Positions 34,860-47,668 of a stretch of 64,000 nucleotides of DNA are shown piece after piece. The DNA is taken from assembly GCF_000003815.2 (NCBI RefSeq), contig NC_049997.1:16915306-16979305 (forward strand). Reading direction: 5' to 3'. This DNA is from Branchiostoma floridae. Its lineage: Eukaryota; Chordata; Leptocardii; Amphioxiformes; Branchiostomatidae. Every line of letters begins with the position of its first letter. Positions within the stretch are counted from its first letter, which is position 1. The translations under genes were made by a program, and so were the position numbers. Under the pieces are notes generated by a model. It did no database searches. It was not told the origin of the DNA and saw only the letters and a program-made list of their open reading frames with translations.

Positions 34860-36599
34860 ACTCTATGAGCCATTTAATCTATGTGCCGGTTCTAAAAATT
34901 CTAAATGACGTGTGTCGAAGAAGCCAGAGGATGTGCCTTTTAAAAAACTTCGCGTCCTGACTCGTAGTGCCCCCCCCTCCCTTTAGTAACTCTACTAGGG
35001 TACCATGCAATGACCTCTGCACAGGTCAGCTGGATCGGTCAAAACAAAACACGTGTTGAATGAAAACCCAGTTGTGTTCCTGTTGTGTAAGTGTCAGTCA
35101 CTGACGAAAACTAGTGGATGCTAGTTGAAATGTCTGACCGTTTCCAAAATCATATCCAGTTGCTTGAGTACCTGCTTTTTTGGGCGTTTTCAGTTGTGTT
35201 ATCTTTTCGCTACAGTAAACGAGAACACAAAATAATTCTTGCGGTCATTGTTGTGGGTAGCTTTTGCGATTTCGTTTGTAGTTAACGGTGCTTGCGGTGT
35301 GCTTGTGGTTGTGCTAATGTGCTACAAAATGGAAAACGATAATTGGAATTTTAAACCCTTAGCTTATATAGTTACATATTTTATCAATGTATATACATGG
35401 CAAGGAAAAACCACGTTAACAGTTCGAACATTGGAATGATCACAAAAACACCAATACTTGGGTCAGTTTCTTTAATTTCCAAACCTTACTTCTTTTCAAT
35501 GGTTTTCCTTATATGTAATTGATATCTCCGTCCTTTGACCCTTTACTGACACACTTTACTGGGATACACTTCAACACACAACAGATCAAATTCAAGAGGA
35601 ATACAATGCTGTACTTACTAGGAAACATACTTTCTTCATGACATTGTAGAAAATATCCTCGACTACCACCGTACGGTGTCTCACTGAAGTTGTATCTGTA
35701 TCTATATAGCCGACATGTTGAGATCTTACTGCGGCCGAGTGATTTGATAGGGCGCTCAACGAATTTTACATTATCTTTTTAGTCATACTCATACCTTTTG
35801 CATGACCGTCTGATTGTGATGAATGAATACGTTTATTGTACATACAATACATGGTTTAAGTATACAGGTGACAACAAAAGAATAGTTGACAGATACATGA
35901 ATTATGTACAACACAAGAGTCCGCTTCTCGCTTCTTTGTGAAACAAAACATGTAGGAACAGATCTGTTTACTATCAAAAGATTGTCTTAATTCATTAGAA
36001 ATATTAATCTGTCTCTATGACTTAGGTGTATGAAGTAAGAAAACCGGTATCTACCGGTATCGATCTATACAGTTCAGCTCTCTGTTATTCTTGACTTCTG
36101 GGACTTATTTATACAAAACTTTCGTCGAAATTCTTTGAAAGTAACGTTTAGCTTTATATTCCACCATTACAGCCTTCTATGACTTGCCACAGCACTTTTT
36201 GGTAATGGTATGAACGAGTTACAGCAACAAGGAACATAAAGCTAGAAGCCGATTTTGTTGCTAACATTCAGTCTCAAAAGCATTCAGTTTCGTGCCATTT
36301 GGAAACGATTGAAGAAATGATCGTGATTTCTGTTATTGAAGTTATTGAAGTTATTTTCGTTTATCAGTTATTCTAAAGTCTGTGAAAATGTTGGAGATGT
36401 GGATTGAAGAGCAAGAGGTGCTATTTACAGGCCGCGAAGTCGTGAGATAAGCGTGCTCAATTTTAAAAGAGTACACTGCACAATTCTTACTTGGTTATGC
36501 ACATTACGAAAAACACATTACTTGATTATGTGGCATTATCATCCAAAAATAACGTCACGATTTTGTCGATTCTCAGTATTCAGTATTGATTGTCTGGGT
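34860..36599. repeat. Second relic promoter and shortened U-block, 3' flank of copy G
   Basis: 34870-34915 is a decayed promoter (ctatgtgccggttctaaaaa, TGACGT). 34990-35625 is a shortened U-block, with a foldback element at 35088-35190 (cactgacgaaaactagtgga). 35810-35860 resembles a LINE 3' end in reverse. 36200-36330 is the duplicated 3' flank (cagtttcgtgccatttggaa). No exon. Confidence 0.5.
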
Positions 36600-39500
36600 T
36601 TATTTGTCCATGCTCGGTGTGGGTTCAGGGAATGGCACAACTTCCAAACGATCAGCACTTGTTCTCTCTTTGGTGAATCCCGCAAAATGTACCGGTTGAA
36701 ACTGTTGAGACTCTTTTGGCCAATCTCCTGTGAACATATTCCAAAATTACGGCTTTTTCACCAAATCATTCTATCGATTTAACCTAATTTTTTAAATCTT
36801 TAATCTTACATTTATTTTTGACCCACACATGTACTGCTAACAACGCAAAATTTATCTTATAGACAGGATCACCCTGTAAATAGCTATAGCCACTTTAGAA
36901 TAACTTGCCTACAGATCCCAGTTATACCGTATACGGTCGTGTACGAAGTATTGGGAAAAGAATACTGACCAATATTACTGATTTCATGGATTTTTAGCAG
37001 ACATTTTTGTATTTTACCGTTCCACTATCTTATCGTTACATTTTATCGTTAGACTATATAAATCCAATAACAAAGAATTATGGGAAGAGTAAAGACATTT
37101 GGATACTGGACCATACAACTGCACTAAAAGAGACAAACCTTACCTTCTGGCATGAGGACAGCAATTTGATTGTTGTCCTCATCTTCAACAAAAGTGATGA
37201 CGTTGCCCTTGCTTTTTTCGTAACAAGAAGTGAAAATGAAGTCAGATCCATCCGAACTCATCAGGAACATGCGTGGGTCGTTAATTGCCGTGATGTCTTC
37301 AGCATTTTCCTCGAAGTTCAGAATATCATCACCCTGTGGGCAAAAAGAAATTATATATGTATGATGGTCCTTATTCTACTAAGAACAACTTAATTAGCTT
37401 AATCTAAATAAATATTTGATTAGCAAGCTGATGACAAGTTTTGCCTTCTTTATCTCCAACCAATACACCTTACCTGAATGAGCGCGAGCTGTTTGGGTGC
37501 GTTCGGCAGGGCGAAGATGTACCTTTCAGACTGCAGAAACTGCAGTACAACATATGTCCCAGTCGGTTCACCAACTTGGAGCTTCTGGTAGCTGTACACA
37601 AGCAGAATCGCTGAAAGAAACAAGATTTCGAATATCTCATACCTCCGTGAAATATTTTCCTTGCAATAAATGTTATGTTTCATGGTTTGTGGTCGAATGT
37701 TTTTGTCAACATGTTACCTTCGCCAAGAGTGTTGTGTTTCCTGAGACGTTGAAGGGTTAAAAAGGTGTGGGTTTCATAGCTGTTTGTCCGACAAGCTAAA
37801 TGAATGAGGATATATATATCACAAGAAGGGTAATAACTCAACTATTTCAACATAACTCTATCCTTCCCTTTGGTCAGAAGCAGACAGACATGCCATATGC
37901 TTATTTTCATCTCTAAGATTCAATTGAATTTTTGTTTCGTTGCTGGAGTGAGGCATGAATTACTTCAGAGCGGCAGTCAGGTCCTGAATGTGCGTTGTGT
38001 TTATCAACTAACTAAAAGATACTTTTGAATAAGATACATTGAACAATACGTATGCCGTAGAATACTATATTTTCAGTATTGAATGATAGAAAAATCATAC
38101 ATGCGGCCATTTTTAAGTAAAGGTGGCCATTATTACACATTTATCATGCAAATTATGTTCATGCGCGAAATTGACTTATGAGACTTCCATTACCTTCGTA
38201 CTTGTTACCCGGCGTCAGGTTCTCAAACCGAGACGCCCTCCATCTTTTTTTGTCGTTAATAGTCACACGTTTGGGCTGGAGGAAGCCTGTAGACGACGTG
38301 GTGTTGTTCATTATCACCATTGGATTTGCTTCACTAAACTTGAGCTGAATCTTATGAAAAAAATGTATAAAAAGTTAAAACAATACAAGATAATATCTAT
38401 AATTGATGTATCATCTATTTCAAGTTGTTCATAAATATGTTAGCATTTCCGCCTATGACAGCGCTGTAAACGTCCAAATGTTCTTTAAAATGTGACCGGT
38501 TTGGCGGAAGGGCGCGGTAATAGGCCGAAATTGCGCGGTTGTCTTTCTAACTTTTGCTACGTACACCTTGGTGATCGTTATAGCTGAGCATATATGTTTT
38601 TATTTCCTATCATTTGTGTGCATGGGAAACAATATCTGCCAGCGAAGCCTCTTTGTATTAGTCCGCAGCAACGGTGATGCGTTTTTTTTTTTGTTCGCTT
38701 GATGATCCAAATAGCAGCGTTTTTCATGCACTTCCAATGAATTTGCGTCACCGGATATAATTTTTTTTTTCAATTTTCATCTTTCACAAACATGAAGCAA
38801 TTAGCTTCTATATCATGTAAGCCGCTATCATGAGAAAATATAAGCAGCTTCGAAGAAAAAATGTGAAAAATGAAGCTTCTTAATCTTTGGTCCAAAGTTA
38901 AAATGTCACTGTATGGTCTACCCCAAATAAAGAGACAACAGACGATACCGAGAAGTTAATCAGAAAGAAGCGGAAAACGTTAACGGTCTTCTACCGTATT
39001 AATTAAGTCCTACGTTTCTTGGTATTCAAAATATTCTTCAATTTGCCATATTACCTTTTTTTCTTGTTTTTTTTTTTTTTCTTGTAAAAACAAATTATCA
39101 ACAATTACGTTCCTGGTGCAAAACCACTGCTGTCATCGTGCACACTGCGTATTGGCGGCTCGTTCTCTTAGATTTATACTACCTCTACCAAGCAGCCACA
39201 CAGCCATACATGAGAAAATATATCTCAAGAAAAAAACTACACATAAGGGCTTCTGTAATATTTTCATTCACGTCTGTACAGGTAACGGTAGAGTCCTTTC
39301 AGCTGGGAAGAACACACACACACACAACCCTACACACACACATAAAAGCGCCCGCGCGCACGCACAAACACACACACACACACACACACACACAAACCAA
39401 GATGTTGTTTTAAAAAGTAGTAGTTAAAGTATTGTCGGAGACCACTTTTTGTCGGGGGCGGTCTTATACAGAGGAACACAGGAACAAAAAAACGTCTTAT

Positions 39501-40094
39501 GATAGAGGGGTGTGGGAATGGCGTGATTCGAAAATGTTGTTACTCTGTTTGTTCCTGGAACTATCTCCATGAGCACACAAAAGCACTCCGCGGCAAATCA
39601 AGCCTTACCGTTGCAATTGCTGCCGACTCTACCTGCACGTCACCTCGAGAATTCTTGTTTCCGGCGACAAGAGTCTGCCTCTATGAACAAGAAACATTAA
39701 TGGTTAAAATTTAAACATTGACACGGATATGGCCAATTAATGATCTAAGAATATCGATCCTTTATTCACCTTTGTACGCATTACGCATTCTACCAAAACT
39801 GTCCCTGAAGTTCCAGAGCAAGCTGCAAGAGAGCTCGCGCTAACACTACTCCTTCCTTACATCCAAAGCTATGCGTCACCAAAACATTATTCGGAAAGTT
39901 ATCCGACCCAAAAACACAACAAAGACACACACACACACACACACACGCGCGCGCGCAAACACACACGCAAACACACAAGCAGAAACGAAACGAACACTCA
40001 AAAAATTCAACAGCGAAGGCAAGTCATGATCAAGACAAGTGACGTTTACCTGTGGCGCAGGCTCTACGGTCTTCTTGGAACTGCGATTTCCCAT
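36600..40094 (-). CDS. Gene copy G: N-myristoylation-type IL-1-like family member with an extra exon, about 240 aa
   Basis: Exons on the minus strand: 40094-40050 (MGNRSSKKTVEPAPQ, donor GTAAAC), 39680-39609 (RQTLVAGNKNSRGD..., phase 0 both ends), 38344-38194, 37610-37474, 37333-37144, 36727-36600; 723 nt. Gly2 and Ser6 with Lys7-Lys8 fit the MGxxxS myristoylation consensus plus a basic patch. Exon 2 contains MVIMNNTTSSTGFLQPKR; exon 3 has TGTYVVLQFLQSERYIFAL; exon 4 has AEDITAINDPRMFLM, then F169-T-S-C-Y and NVITF, close to the IL-1 F-x-S signature; exon 5 has SQQFQPVHF and a tail ending PTPSMDK. The extra exon is shared with copy J (RQTL-x-AGN). An alternative exon 2 acceptor two codons upstream (AAG|ATT) also keeps phase. 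Predicted role: inner-membrane-tethered IL-1-like protein (inference). Confidence 0.75.
39307..39393. repeat. CA-rich microsatellite in copy G, second intron
   Basis: acacacacacacaacc, then cacacacataaaagcgcccg and a pure (CA)n of about 28 bp. Confidence 0.85.
39913..39980. repeat. CA-rich tract in intron 1 of copy G
   Basis: caacaaagacacacacaca, then cgcgcgcgcgcaaacacac. It starts about 70 bp after the exon 1 donor on the gene strand. Confidence 0.85.
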
Positions 40095-40168
40095 GATCAC
40101 ACTCTGGTTATTCTCGTCAGCTTATACCAAACCTCAGCAGATAAATGTTGGGCCAGAACTTTTAGCCC

Positions 40169-40177
40169 CTTTATATA
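40169..40177 (-). promoter_or_regulatory. TATA box of copy G
   Basis: TATATAAAG on the minus strand, 75 bp upstream of the ATG, within TTGTTAGACCTGGTATATAAAG. The TGACGT element of the other promoters is not recognisable here. Confidence 0.75.
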
Positions 40178-40204
40178 CCAGGTCTAACAATAGAAACGTG
40201 TGGG

Positions 40205-42165
40205 AATAACAAGAGTCGGTGAAAAACATCATTGTGTCCGGACTCTGTTTATGCATGTTTTTAAAGTTGCCAAGGGATACCTTCCTCATCAGTAACAATA
40301 TCAATGTGCAAAAGACCTCTGCAGAGGTATATCTTTCAAAACAGAACATATTGAACAAAAACTGTTATGTCGTGTTTATTCAGTTGCCAAAAATAAGAAG
40401 ACTCATTCAGACATGAGATCAATAACTACTATTTAGGTAATGTTTTCGGTAATGTCTGTAGTTGATTGTAGTTACACAGCATCCAACACAAGAAGCTATC
40501 GATGGATTGCTTTGGATATTTGGAATGTGGACACGTGTTGCTAATCACCTGTCCACATGAGTCGGTGAAAAATATTATTGCTTGAAGACTCTGTTTAGAC
40601 GTGTTTTTAAAGTTGCTAGGGGAAACCTTCCTCATCAGTAACACTATCGGCGTAGTTTTCATTTAGCTACCACAAATAATAGGACCCATCCATACACGAG
40701 AGCAATAACTACTATTCATTTAATGTTTTTGGTAATTTCTGTATACTTCTGGTTGCTTGTGGTTACACAGCATCTAACACAAGAAGCTATTGGTAGATCG
40801 CTGTTAATATTTGCCATGTGGACTATTGTTGACAATCAAATATCAACATGAGTCGGTGAAAAATATTATTGCATGAAGACTCTATTTAGGTGTGTTTTTT
40901 AAGTTGCTAAGGGATACCTCCCTCATCAGTAACACAGTGTGCCACAGACCTCTGCAAAGGTATTTTTGTTCAAAACAGAACCTACCGTACAAAAACTGTC
41001 GTGTTGTTTTTTAATTAGCTGTCAAAAATAAGAGGACACATGCAGACATGAGATTTGTATAAACTCAGTATGAATACAGTTCATGTTTCGATAACATTTG
41101 TAGTTGTTTGTGGTTAAATGGCGGTTAACACAAGGAGCTATTGACAGAATGCTGTTGATAAACACCTGTCCACATTATTCGGTGAAAAATATTATTGCTT
41201 GAATTCTCTGTTTAGGCGTGTTTTTAAGTTGCTACGGGAAACCTTCCTCATTAGTAACACTATCAGTGTGCAAAAGACCTCTGCAAAGGTATATATTTCA
41301 AAACAGAACATGCCGTGCAGAAACTGTTATGTCATTTTTATTCAGCTGCCACAAATAAGAGGACTCAACCATACAAGAGAGAGATAGCTGTTATTCAGGT
41401 AATTAAATGTTTTCGGTAACGTCCGTGGTTCATTGTTGTCATACAGCATCTAACACAAAAATCTATCGATTAATTGCTGTTGATATTTGGCATGTTGACA
41501 CGTGTTGCCAAACACCTAGTACCCACATTATAGTCGGTGAAATATATTATTGCGTGAAGACTCTGTTTAGGTTTGTTTTTAAAGTTGCTACGGGAAACCT
41601 TCCTCACAAGTAACAATATCAGTGTGCAAAAGACCTCTGCAAAGGTATATCTTTCAAAACAGAACATGTCGTCGTACAAAAACTGTCGTTTATATTTAGT
41701 TCTCACAAATATGAAGAAACACCCAGACACAAGAGCAATAACTACTATTCAGTTCATGCTTTCGGCAGCGTCTGTGGTTGTGGCATCTAACACAAGAATC
41801 TATTGGTGAATAGTTGTTGATCTTTGGCATGTGGACATGTGTTTACCACATGAGTCGGTGAAAAATATTGTTGCGTGAAGACTCTGTTTATGCATGTTTT
41901 TCTAAAGTTGCCAATGGATACCTTCCTCATCAGTAACACTAGCAGTGTGCCAAATACCCCTGCAAAGGTATATGTTTCAAAAACAGAATATGCCGTACAA
42001 AAACTCAGTTGCCGTTATTCAGTTGCCACATCTAAACACAAGAGCAATAACTACTATCCAGTTAATGTTTTCGGTAGCGCCTATGGTTGTGGTTGAATAG
42101 CATCTAACACAAGAATCTATTATATTGATGAATAGTTGTTGATCTTTTGGCATGTGGACAGGTGT
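40205..42165. repeat. Tandem array of the upstream unit of copy G
   Basis: About six units of 290-360 bp. Each starts with gtcggtgaaaaatatt (40212, 40560, 40852, 41179, 41534, 41851), followed by gaagactctgttta, a tttttaaagttgct segment, ccttcctcatcagtaaca, gacctctgcaaaggtat, caaaacagaaca and an aacacaagaatctat-like end. A single unit of the same kind lies upstream of copy E (23230-23500). No coding capacity; the array directly abuts the TATA box. Confidence 0.85.
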
Positions 42166-43204
42166 TGAAAAAGGGCCACTTTGATTACGTAATTCAAGTT
42201 GGTTATGGGCTTGATCCCTCTTTCTTCATAACTACCAATAAAAACGTTTAACATCTTACAAAATAAACTGGTGTGAAAAAATGATTCAAAGAAACGACAT
42301 TGTTGTTGCGTGTTAACCATGTTTATATAAATGTGTGTGTTTTGAACGTTACTACGCAGTATATTACTTGTCGTAACTAAATATACACAAACGCATACAG
42401 GCACGCAAACAAAATACACACAAACGACCAAGCAAAACAGCAGCCAAGTCAAGTCAAGGAGCTTTTTTATCACCAACCCCTCAACCTGGTCATCGTCTTA
42501 CACCGTTTTGAAGTCGAAAACATCAAGTTCTTCGTTCCCATGGCAGAAAACTTCTTGTGTTTTGGTGTTGTTTTTTTGTAACGGTGGCTGCTTATGTATT
42601 AGTCCTTCCATCAGTATATGCATTATGCCCGCCAGTGACCTTATCTAGGGTCACGTTTATCTTACAACACTGAACACACAGGTCAAGTCAAGCGGAACAG
42701 ACCACCTGTAACTGTTGATGTCTGTTTTGGAAAGGTGCTAGGAAATGCCCAACTAGTACGTTAGACTCTGTTAGAACGCCAATGACCTTAATATGCGGAA
42801 GTCAAGTAAATCTTTCAAAACAGAACATTTGATGAAGACATATAAAGTCTGTTGTGTTTATTGAGCTGCAAGAAATAGGGGTGGGTAGCGGTGCGGTGTA
42901 CCGGTGTCACAGCGATCTCGCCCCCCGTGATCTCGCCCATAGGACACCCATACTCGTAAGTACAATAGAAAAGGCCATAAAAGGGTCAATGGAGAGAGAC
43001 CAATTAAATCGGAGACTAGGGGAGAAGAAGGAAGGAAGGGAGGTGTGGAAATTAAAGGAATTGCCCAAGATTGGATGCTTTTGTGATTATTCGATTCAGC
43101 GAGCAGATTTGAAGATAGTCTGGTCAGGTCTCAGGAGACTCTATTTGAAGAATACAAAACAATCCCCCACCCATCCCCCCGCTCCAACCCCCCATTCTCC
43201 ATTA
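42166..43204. other. Spacer with remnants of duplicated flanks
   Basis: 42440-42520 repeats words seen near 23670-23720 (caacctggtcatcgtc). 42960-43110 repeats 32448-32575 (agaaaaggccataaaagggt, gagagaccaattaaatcgga). No exon. Confidence 0.45.
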
Positions 43205-44109
43205 GTAACTCTATCAGCGTGCTATTGACCTCTGCACAGGTCAGGTAGATTGGTCAAAACAGAACATGTGTTGAATGAAATTTGTTCTGTTATCTTTCAT
43301 CAGTTGCAACAAACAAGAACAACAAAAAATTCTTTTTCTCACCCATAGACGTCAGGGCCATAGATCTTGTTCAGGTTATGTTTTCGGCAGCGTTTGTGGT
43401 TTAGTTAGTGGTTTAACGGCATAACTTGAGCAGCTAAGGAGGTACGCTGTAACATTTGGCATGTCGGCAGGTGTCGACAAAACAAAGGGCCTTTGATTGT
43501 GGGCTTCAAGCGACTTTGTATGATACACAAGTACAGTACAGGGGTCATTTCGGGGTCATGTCAGGACGCCTACAAGTGTATTGCTTGTTGGACGAACGCC
43601 AACAGGAAGACGCAAACGGCAGGAAATCCGCACAATAACTATAATGACTCTGTCGCATTCCTAATCATATTAGTTATGCGAATACAGCAACAAACACTTT
43701 ATATTGAATTAGGACAGTTTAGCCCATGATAAAAACTGATACTATTCCTTGATTAGATATACGTTATCACATTCCAAAGAACATATGCATAATCTTAGGG
43801 GAGTGGTTTGGGTTAGTTGCCAAGCTGTACAGTTTGTACTTTCATGTACTTTCATCGTGTTACTTCTATGTGTTAAGCCAAGTTTCAGCTAGATTAGATA
43901 TGTTTTGGACTCTTACCAACGAAAATGTTACAACCAATGTTAGACAGAGGTCTTCTGTACCAGTTACGAAAAGGGCAGTGATGCATTCTATTGCTAGGAG
44001 GCGCTATTGTGCTGTGTTTTCCTTTTAGTGGTTCATTAAAACACACCTGTAGCAATACATTCTGTACAGTTAATTAGTGCTAATAATTAAAACTAGCTAG
44101 AATTTTTTC

Positions 44110-44710
44110 AGCTTTCATTAGTAGCAAAACTGTCAATTCTTAGCAAGTTAAAACAATGTTATGAACAAGAAACATACCTTTATGATATAAATGATTTTGA
44201 AAGTTGAAAAGCGATAACTCAGTTCAGAATCAGTAGCCATAAATTGAATATTGAAACAGGCAGATACTACAATATAACCCTTGACCAAAGGTTCTGTCCT
44301 TTCTGTCCAAAGCATATTGAAGATGAATTTCACTTTTTAATGGAATGTTCTGGATACGCTATTTTACGTAGTGAGCTATTCACATTTCTCGAATCCAGTA
44401 CAGCAGATTTCAAGAGACTCGATGCTACAGACAGATTTGTATATATCTTTAGATGCCACAACTCCCATAATGCAAAGATATGCAAATATATCAAAGACTG
44501 CTTTGCTATTAGAAAGAATAATGAAACTCATGATTAGCCAAACTCGATTGTAATACTATATCAAAGACTTGTGTTAGCCCTTCTTGTTATGTTAATTAGC
44601 ATGTTGAGTCTTATTCTTTACACCTATTTTGTACTTTGTATTATAGTCGTTGCCATACATTGTACCGTGTGCAAATGTCGTGCAATAAAGTTCATTCATA
44701 CAAAAAAAAG
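44110..44710 (+). mobile_element. LINE 3' fragment inserted in the U-block
   Basis: The frame 44244-44537 reads CPFCPKHIEDEFHFLMECSG, a C-x2-C-x9-H-x4-C knuckle typical of the C-terminal end of non-LTR ORF2 proteins, then ATDRFVYIFRC. It ends with gtgcaataaagttcattc and an A-rich tail at about 44705. Everything upstream, including the reverse transcriptase, is missing (5' truncation). Confidence 0.75.
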
Positions 44711-44950
44711 TATCTAATATATAATTCTTAACCCTACGTTTGACCTGAGATATGGTATGAGAAATGCTTCAACCTTCTGGATGAATATTGGGCTACTATA
44801 ATAATTGTTTATGTCATAAGAACTGTACAAAAAGACATGTAAACAATATTAGGTGAAAGTTAGAATAATCACAAAAGCACTCGATCTTGGGTCAATTCCT
44901 TTTATTTCCACACCTCCCTTCTATCTTCTCAACTGCCCTGCGATGTAATT

Positions 44951-45546
44951 AAGGATTAATGACCCGCCCCGAGGTGTATATGGTGTCACTCGGTGGTTTT
45001 ATTCGGAGGTTATAGCAAAGGACCCTGCGTTATGACACCATATACACCGATGAACAGGCGGGTCAATAACGTTATTATCATATAGCCTATCCAAACTTGC
45101 AAACTCCTGTATGACGCATACATACGTGTGATAATTTCTTTGTCGAATATCTGAAAGTTCACATTTGTTCTTTGGTACATACATTTGTAATAAGATTACA
45201 GATTGTATTATGAAACCAAAATTTCCACAGAAAATATTCGAAACATTGCAGTCTCTGGCTTTTTAGAACAACAAAACTCATTATCAATGTCAGGAGCCAT
45301 TCCCCCTTGCAGTCTGTACTTATTCTCTCTGCTCTGGCATGTGTTTCGTTCTTTTTGAGTGGCCAATGCCTGCATATCCCTTACTTTTTGGTGTGTATCG
45401 CTCCTTGATTGGTCAGAATGAATCGACACCGGCATCAGATGAGCGATGCACACCGGCCTAGCCGGAATCTATAGCTATGTGTTATGGCGTCATAACCAAC
45501 GTGGAACGGGGCCTTCTGATTGGTCCGCGGCGCCTGGCTTTATGAT
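44951..45546. mobile_element. 596-bp insertion flanked by AATT
   Basis: It splits the U-block between cgatgtaatt and aattgatctttctccc, so AATT is a likely target duplication. The left part contains an inverted pair (gacccgcc..tatggtgtca at 44961 and tgacaccatatacaccgatg at 45032). A related stretch lies at 19816-19850. It is probably a non-autonomous DNA element. Confidence 0.6.
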
Positions 45547-45649
45547 AATTGATCTTTCTCCCTTGACCCTTTTGTAGGCTACTCTATTGTAGATTTGTAC
45601 AAAGGTGAGTAAAAAAATGCAAGTAGTTTTAATTCATTCTCTTCGCCAA

Positions 45650-47668
45650 TGGCGATAGAGTATGATTTTGCCGACTTGGGTCTGTATGTAGGTCAACAAC
45701 ACATAAGTCGAGAAATTGTGGATGGAACTTTTTGATTTTTTGCAGGTGTGTTGCGGTTGTCAAAAGGCATGCCTATTTCGAAAACGGTTTACCTGGCGTT
45801 TTCTTATGGTACAGCAGCGAGCTTTGTATTTTTTCGGGATTTGTTTCCGGAAGCATGAGTCAAAATGCAGCTGGGCGATTTCCACGATATTTGGCAGGTG
45901 TGTAGCGGTTGTGGAAAGGATTGTCATGTGCGAGAATGGTTTAGCTAGCTTTTACCTATGGTGCTGTAGCTGGCTTTGTATGTAAGTGCGTTTGTCTGTA
46001 TGCAAGATAACTCGAGATGTTCTTGATGGATGTTAATGATATTTCGTTGATAGGTAGGGGACACAGAAAGGAAGGTCAAGTTCGATAATGGGCTTCCTGG
46101 CAACTTGTTTTGGTACTGCAAGTGAGCGTCAAAGTTTGCGCCTAAATTTTCCAGAAGTGCCAGGTTCATGAATTTTAAGTGGTGGATAGCTGTTGGGACT
46201 AGGAGTAAATGGTGTAATTTTGGGCCCCCTAGCAGCTTGTTTGGAACTGCAGTGGGTCTTATAGTCCGTAACTTTTTAGATGGATAACTCCTGAGGGGAT
46301 TGAAAGATATTCTTTATTTTTGGTATGTAGGTACTTTGGGTGATTATCAACATAATGAGATGCTAATTATATAAATCACTATGTATTTAATATAATTACT
46401 TAGGGAAACTATAATGGTTGCAATATACTTGTGACGGAGTTACCTGAAAGGACTTGAATCGGCCCATAGATGCCTAAAAATAGAGAAGAATTAGGTCAAG
46501 AGAGCCAGTGGAAGCAGAGAATCCCTGACGTTGTCTTGGAAGCATGAAATTCTGATTGACCAGGGATGATATGTCTTGAAAGCATGAAATTCTGATTGAC
46601 CAGGGATCATACCAGGTCATCTGTGTACTATTCGACCAGGCCGGAGTCTGGTGAGACTACTGATTTTGACAAAACACTATGAAAGTTGCGCTGGAAAATT
46701 GTACATAATTTCATTGTCATCAGTTCGCTGAGACGGTTATGTTTTTGGTAGCATTTGTGGGTTTGTGAGGAACACACGTTCATGCAGTCATTTGCTATTG
46801 GGGTAGGTACTCTTTAGTAATACATGAATAAGACGTTAAAGTCTTGATAAAGGCATGATTATTTGGCGAAGAGAATGTGTTTGTCGAACTTTAGTTTTTT
46901 GTATCGAGTTAGTCGAAATTTGGCACAAACGTAACGACATATATCCTTCAGATTAAAGCTAACCACACCGTTGGGAGATTGTCAGACGATCAGTAACGAG
47001 TTCCTCCAGATCTGACCAACCTACACCAACGTATACCAGCAAACGACAGACACCAGTGCTGTACAAGTCAAGTGCTACAGATTCCATATGTAAAAGGAGA
47101 TGCGCCTACATTTCAAATAACATTATTTTACAATATTGACTGCTAACACAGCATATATATAACAACCCCTACGGTTGCTAAAATGTGTCAATTTATGAAC
47201 ATGAAGTGGGGCAGCGTTATTTTATGTCCTGCTATGGTTACGTATTTCTAGTAAATCTAGCAAATTGTTTCGATACTGACATTCTACTTACACCATTCTG
47301 AAGGTGTTCTGATTTAGCGATGCTATATTGTTACTCAGTATTAATTTTAAAAAATGTCTGATTATGATTTATGGATCATTAAAAAACACTATCACATGCC
47401 TCCATAATATAACATTCCCAGTAAGCTCAACTTAGAAAAACGTATATTTTAAAATATTTTTGAATCTTTAAATCATATTGATATTCATCAAAAACTGTTA
47501 ACAAAAACTAAGATGTCCCTCTCCAGGTCAGCTTTGTGAATCAAGAAAAAGAGTCTCATTCCTTGATTATGTCACTTAAAGAGAATTCAAGACAGTTCTG
47601 CGACTTCATCCAGTCGTCAAGCTGTAGTTCTTGAAGTACGCGATCGTCAGACTGTGCGCCAGCTTTTC
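45650..47668. repeat. Degenerate repeat region right of the U-block
   Basis: 45680-46340 contains repeated modules of the type tgttaatgatatttxgttgatagg..ggggxacagaaagg and ccccctagcagcttgtt; relatives lie at 7090-7180 and 48430-48990. 46540-46620 has a short direct duplication (gcatgaaattctgattgacc, twice). No exon. Confidence 0.45.

Larger units (their letters stand above)
43205..45640 (+). repeat. U-block copy split by two later insertions
   Basis: Landmarks gacctctgcacaggtcaggt (43230), gtgtcgacaaaacaaagggc, gctaggaggcgcta (43993-44006), then a LINE relic, then accctacgtttgacctgaga (44731) to cgatgtaatt (44941), then a 596-bp insertion, then gatctttctcccttgaccct (45551). Confidence 0.65.

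Noticed and set aside
40205-42165. CRISPR-like repetition
   Set aside because: Units are about 300 bp of diverged direct repeats, not short identical repeats with unique spacers, and the context is a eukaryotic gene promoter.
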